Source: JBKHJA01 sp046538375
Lineage (GTDB): Bacteria; Acidobacteriota; Aminicenantia; Aminicenantales; Aminicenantaceae
Direction of reading: 5' to 3'
Assembly: GCA_046538375.1 (NCBI GenBank)
Contig: JBKHJA010000058.1
Span: 1-15,419, forward strand
DNA: 15,419 nt
The position numbers and the translations under genes are program-made. The notes below the pieces were generated by a model that saw nothing but the letters and a program-made list of their open reading frames with translations, was not told the origin of the DNA and did not search any database. Positions 13,932-15,419 of the stretch are shown here, piece by piece (positions within the stretch are counted from its first letter, which is position 1; each line of letters opens with the position of its first letter).

Positions 13932-13960
13932 TTTTATCTCTCTTTGCTCCCAGATAAAAT
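13932..13960 (+). promoter_or_regulatory. Weak candidate promoter of the plsY-kinase fusion gene
   Basis: TAAAAT at 13955-13960 could be a -10, with a poor -35 (TTTTAT, 13932-13937) 17 nt upstream. Predicted start near 13967 would leave a leader of about 12 nt without a Shine-Dalgarno site. Confidence 0.25.
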
Positions 13961-13978
13961 AAAACACAAAATTCCATC

Positions 13979-15175
13979 ATGAATCTTCTGTTCTGGTTTT
14001 CTCTCATTTTAGGGGGATACCTCATCGGGTCCATCTCTCCCTCCTATATCCTGGGCAGAATTCTAAAAAAGATCGATATCCGGGAACACGGCACAAAAAA
14101 TGCCGGGACTGTCAACACCTATAAGGTTCTGGGTTTGGGACCGGCCATCACCACCGCCTGTTTTGATCTCTCCAAGGGTCTTCTGGCCATGTTCACCGCT
14201 CATACCCTGGGAGCATCTCCCCTGCTCCTCCATCTGGTGGGATGCGCAGCCATAGTCGGCCATGTCTTCCCTTTTTACCTCAATTTCAAAGGAGGCCAGG
14301 GAGCAGCCACCGCCACCGCCATTTTGATTTATTACCTGGTCCTCTTCTACACAAAAGCGTGGCTTCCCTGGGATTCCGTTCTCTTTTTAGCCTTCTGTGT
14401 GCTTTCTTTTATTTATATCGCCAAAAAAGGAGAAATCATCGGGCTGGTGGTGCTTCCTGTGCTGACCGTGTTCATTGTTGTGCTTTCGCCTTCCCATATC
14501 TATCAGGTCTTTATCATCACCATCATCTTTTATATTCTGTTTATCAACATTTACAATATCCGCCAGCACCGCCTGTTAAGGCGCTCCTCTGCAAGGATAA
14601 AAAAAGAAATCAATTGGCGCCTTTACCTGAGGCCTTTTGCTGTTCTCCTTATCATCAATTACCTGCATACAGACAGGAAGGATACTCTGGTATTGATCGG
14701 GGCTATCGTCATTTTTTTCCTTGTTCTTGATTTCACCCGGCTCCTGTCTAAAAAAATAAATGTTTTCTTCTTCCACAAGATCAAAAACCTTTACAAATCA
14801 AAAGAATACAAGAAGTTTTCCTCCATCACCATTTTCCTTTTTGCCACCTTCTTGACGGTGCTACTCTTCGATCAAGCGATCGCTGTCCTGGCTGTCTCTT
14901 ATCTCATATTCGGAGACTTCTTCAGTAAATTTTTCGGGCTCCATCACGGCCGTACAAAATTCTTCCACAAATCCTTGGAAGGCAGCCTGGCTCATTTCAA
15001 TGCCTGTGTTCTCTCAGGATATATCTTCCTTCACTACATCAGCTTTCCTTTTCTCATCTACATGGTGGGAGCTCTGGTGGCCTCTCTCGTAGAATGCCTG
15101 CCTTTGGGTGTGGATGACAATTTCAGTGTCTCTCTGATCAGTGCTTCCACCATGCAGGTGTTCTATCTTTTCTGA
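13979..15175 (+). CDS. plsY: Fusion of PlsY-type glycerol-3-phosphate acyltransferase and CTP-dependent diacylglycerol/polyprenol kinase-like domain
   Basis: Membrane protein of 398 residues, about twice the PlsY length (about 200). Residues 1-202 are PlsY-like: GSISPSYILGR (17-27), DIREHGTKNAGTVN (33-46; usual form DIRExGSGNxGATN), GHVFPFYLNFKGGQGAAT (94-111; usual FKGGKGVAT) and NIRQHRLLRR (193-202). PlsY transfers an acyl group from acyl phosphate to glycerol-3-phosphate, giving lysophosphatidic acid. Residues about 213-398 match the SEC59/DGK1/phytol-kinase family. They show DFTR (251-254, usually ExxR), SSITIFL (281-287), FGDFFSKFFGLHHGR (311-325), KSLEGSLAHF (331-340) and ECLPLGVDDNFSV (372-384), the signature of CTP-using lipid kinases. 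Its substrate could be diacylglycerol (recycled to phosphatidic acid) or a polyprenol. The changes in the PlsY motifs (GSGN to GTKN, KGGKG to KGGQG) leave acyltransferase activity uncertain. ATG 13979 fits the family start; no Shine-Dalgarno site is seen. Confidence 0.85.
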   Translation: MNLLFWFSLILGGYLIGSISPSYILGRILKKIDIREHGTKNAGTVNTYKVLGLGPAITTACFDLSKGLLAMFTAHTLGASPLLLHLVGCAAIVGHVFPFYLNFKGGQGAATATAILIYYLVLFYTKAWLPWDSVLFLAFCVLSFIYIAKKGEIIGLVVLPVLTVFIVVLSPSHIYQVFIITIIFYILFINIYNIRQHRLLRRSSARIKKEINWRLYLRPFAVLLIINYLHTDRKDTLVLIGAIVIFFLVLDFTRLLSKKINVFFFHKIKNLYKSKEYKKFSSITIFLFATFLTVLLFDQAIAVLAVSYLIFGDFFSKFFGLHHGRTKFFHKSLEGSLAHFNACVLSGYIFLHYISFPFLIYMVGALVASLVECLPLGVDDNFSVSLISASTMQVFYLF

Positions 15176-15270
15176 TATCCTGCTCACCCATCCAACCCCC
15201 AGTCTCTCCACTTCCCTCAGAAACATCTCCACTTCCACAAGAGAAAAATTATAAATATTGAAGGCAAAAG

Positions 15271-15419
15271 AGGGTGAGGATTGGGGGTGATGAAGCCCCT
15301 ATGAGGACTGAGCGGGCATGGTTTCTCTCCGAAGGAGAGAAGAGCGAAGTCCGAATGGGAGCTGATTTTCCTGATTTGTGGCTTTCCACAAATCAGTTGG
15401 GGTTCCAAGGGGATATGTC
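15271..15419 (+). repeat. Hairpin-rich dispersed repeat, left-hand part (runs off the window edge)
   Basis: Same family and orientation as 1-245. It begins near 15271 with an AGGGTGAGGATTGGGGGTG-type end that resembles the complement of 222-243. It then holds a hairpin (15323-15330 with 15334-15341, 8-bp stem, GAA loop). From 15343 it continues with the 77 bases shared with the window start, including the 11-bp stem hairpin at 15371-15396. The window stops inside the next hairpin. The gap 15176-15270 after the last gene is C-rich, then AT-rich, with no gene or terminator that I can support. Confidence 0.75.

Noticed and set aside
13900..13935. A 7-bp hairpin with a T5 run as an intrinsic terminator.
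   Set aside because: The stem is AT-rich and short, and no plus-strand gene lies directly upstream. It is noted only within the description of the gap.
1..15419. CRISPR arrays, tRNA or rRNA genes.
   Set aside because: I found no regularly spaced short repeats and no recognisable tRNA or rRNA segments on either strand by reading. A covariance-model search was not possible here.

Overview
This window reads as chromosomal DNA of a Gram-negative-type bacterium. Coding is dense on both strands, with many short intergenic gaps. The genes include an HflK/HflC pair, a lipoprotein NagZ, a MscS-type channel, TsaE, ThiE and PlsY. Several Shine-Dalgarno sites and sigma70-like -35/-10 pairs are clear. 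No taxonomic marker (rRNA, ribosomal protein) is present, so the phylum is not resolvable. The mix of genes and the many small palindromic repeats suggest an uncultivated lineage known from metagenomes, which is inference only. Both window ends lie in the same dispersed repeat (76 of 77 bases identical), as expected of a contig that stopped assembling in repeats.

Layout, left to right. Bases 1-245 hold part of a hairpin-rich repeat. hflK-hflC (345-2266, +) form an overlapping operon. Two PLP enzymes on the minus strand (4335 to 2276) follow: a D-cysteine desulfhydrase/ACC deaminase-like protein and a threonine/serine dehydratase-like protein, 14 nt apart. A small inverted-repeat element (4401-4497) with an 11-bp target duplication lies next to a putative zinc metalloprotease (5404 to 4571, -). 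A sodium/solute symporter is read divergently (5636-7216, +). The purine-linked operon apt, NCS2 permease, nagZ (10965 to 7242, -) starts from a promoter that overlaps the terminator of the upstream mscS-type gene (12116 to 11046, -). A 231-bp terminal-inverted-repeat element (12207-12437) separates that channel from thiE (12488-13114, +). tsaE (13582 to 13145, -) converges on thiE. A second, longer copy of the 4401 element (13642-13782), also with an 11-nt target duplication, precedes a large membrane protein gene (13979-15175, +). A second copy of the terminal repeat closes the window.

Most genes are ordinary housekeeping functions: membrane protease control, purine salvage, peptidoglycan recycling, osmotic protection, thiamine, tRNA t6A and phospholipid synthesis. 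The most unusual gene is the last one. It is a single reading frame that joins a PlsY-type glycerol-3-phosphate acyltransferase to a CTP-dependent diacylglycerol/polyprenol kinase-like domain, linking two steps around phosphatidic acid. The other notable content is non-coding. At least three different families of small non-autonomous repeats sit in the intergenic spaces, and one has two copies with different target-site duplications, which is direct evidence of past transposition.
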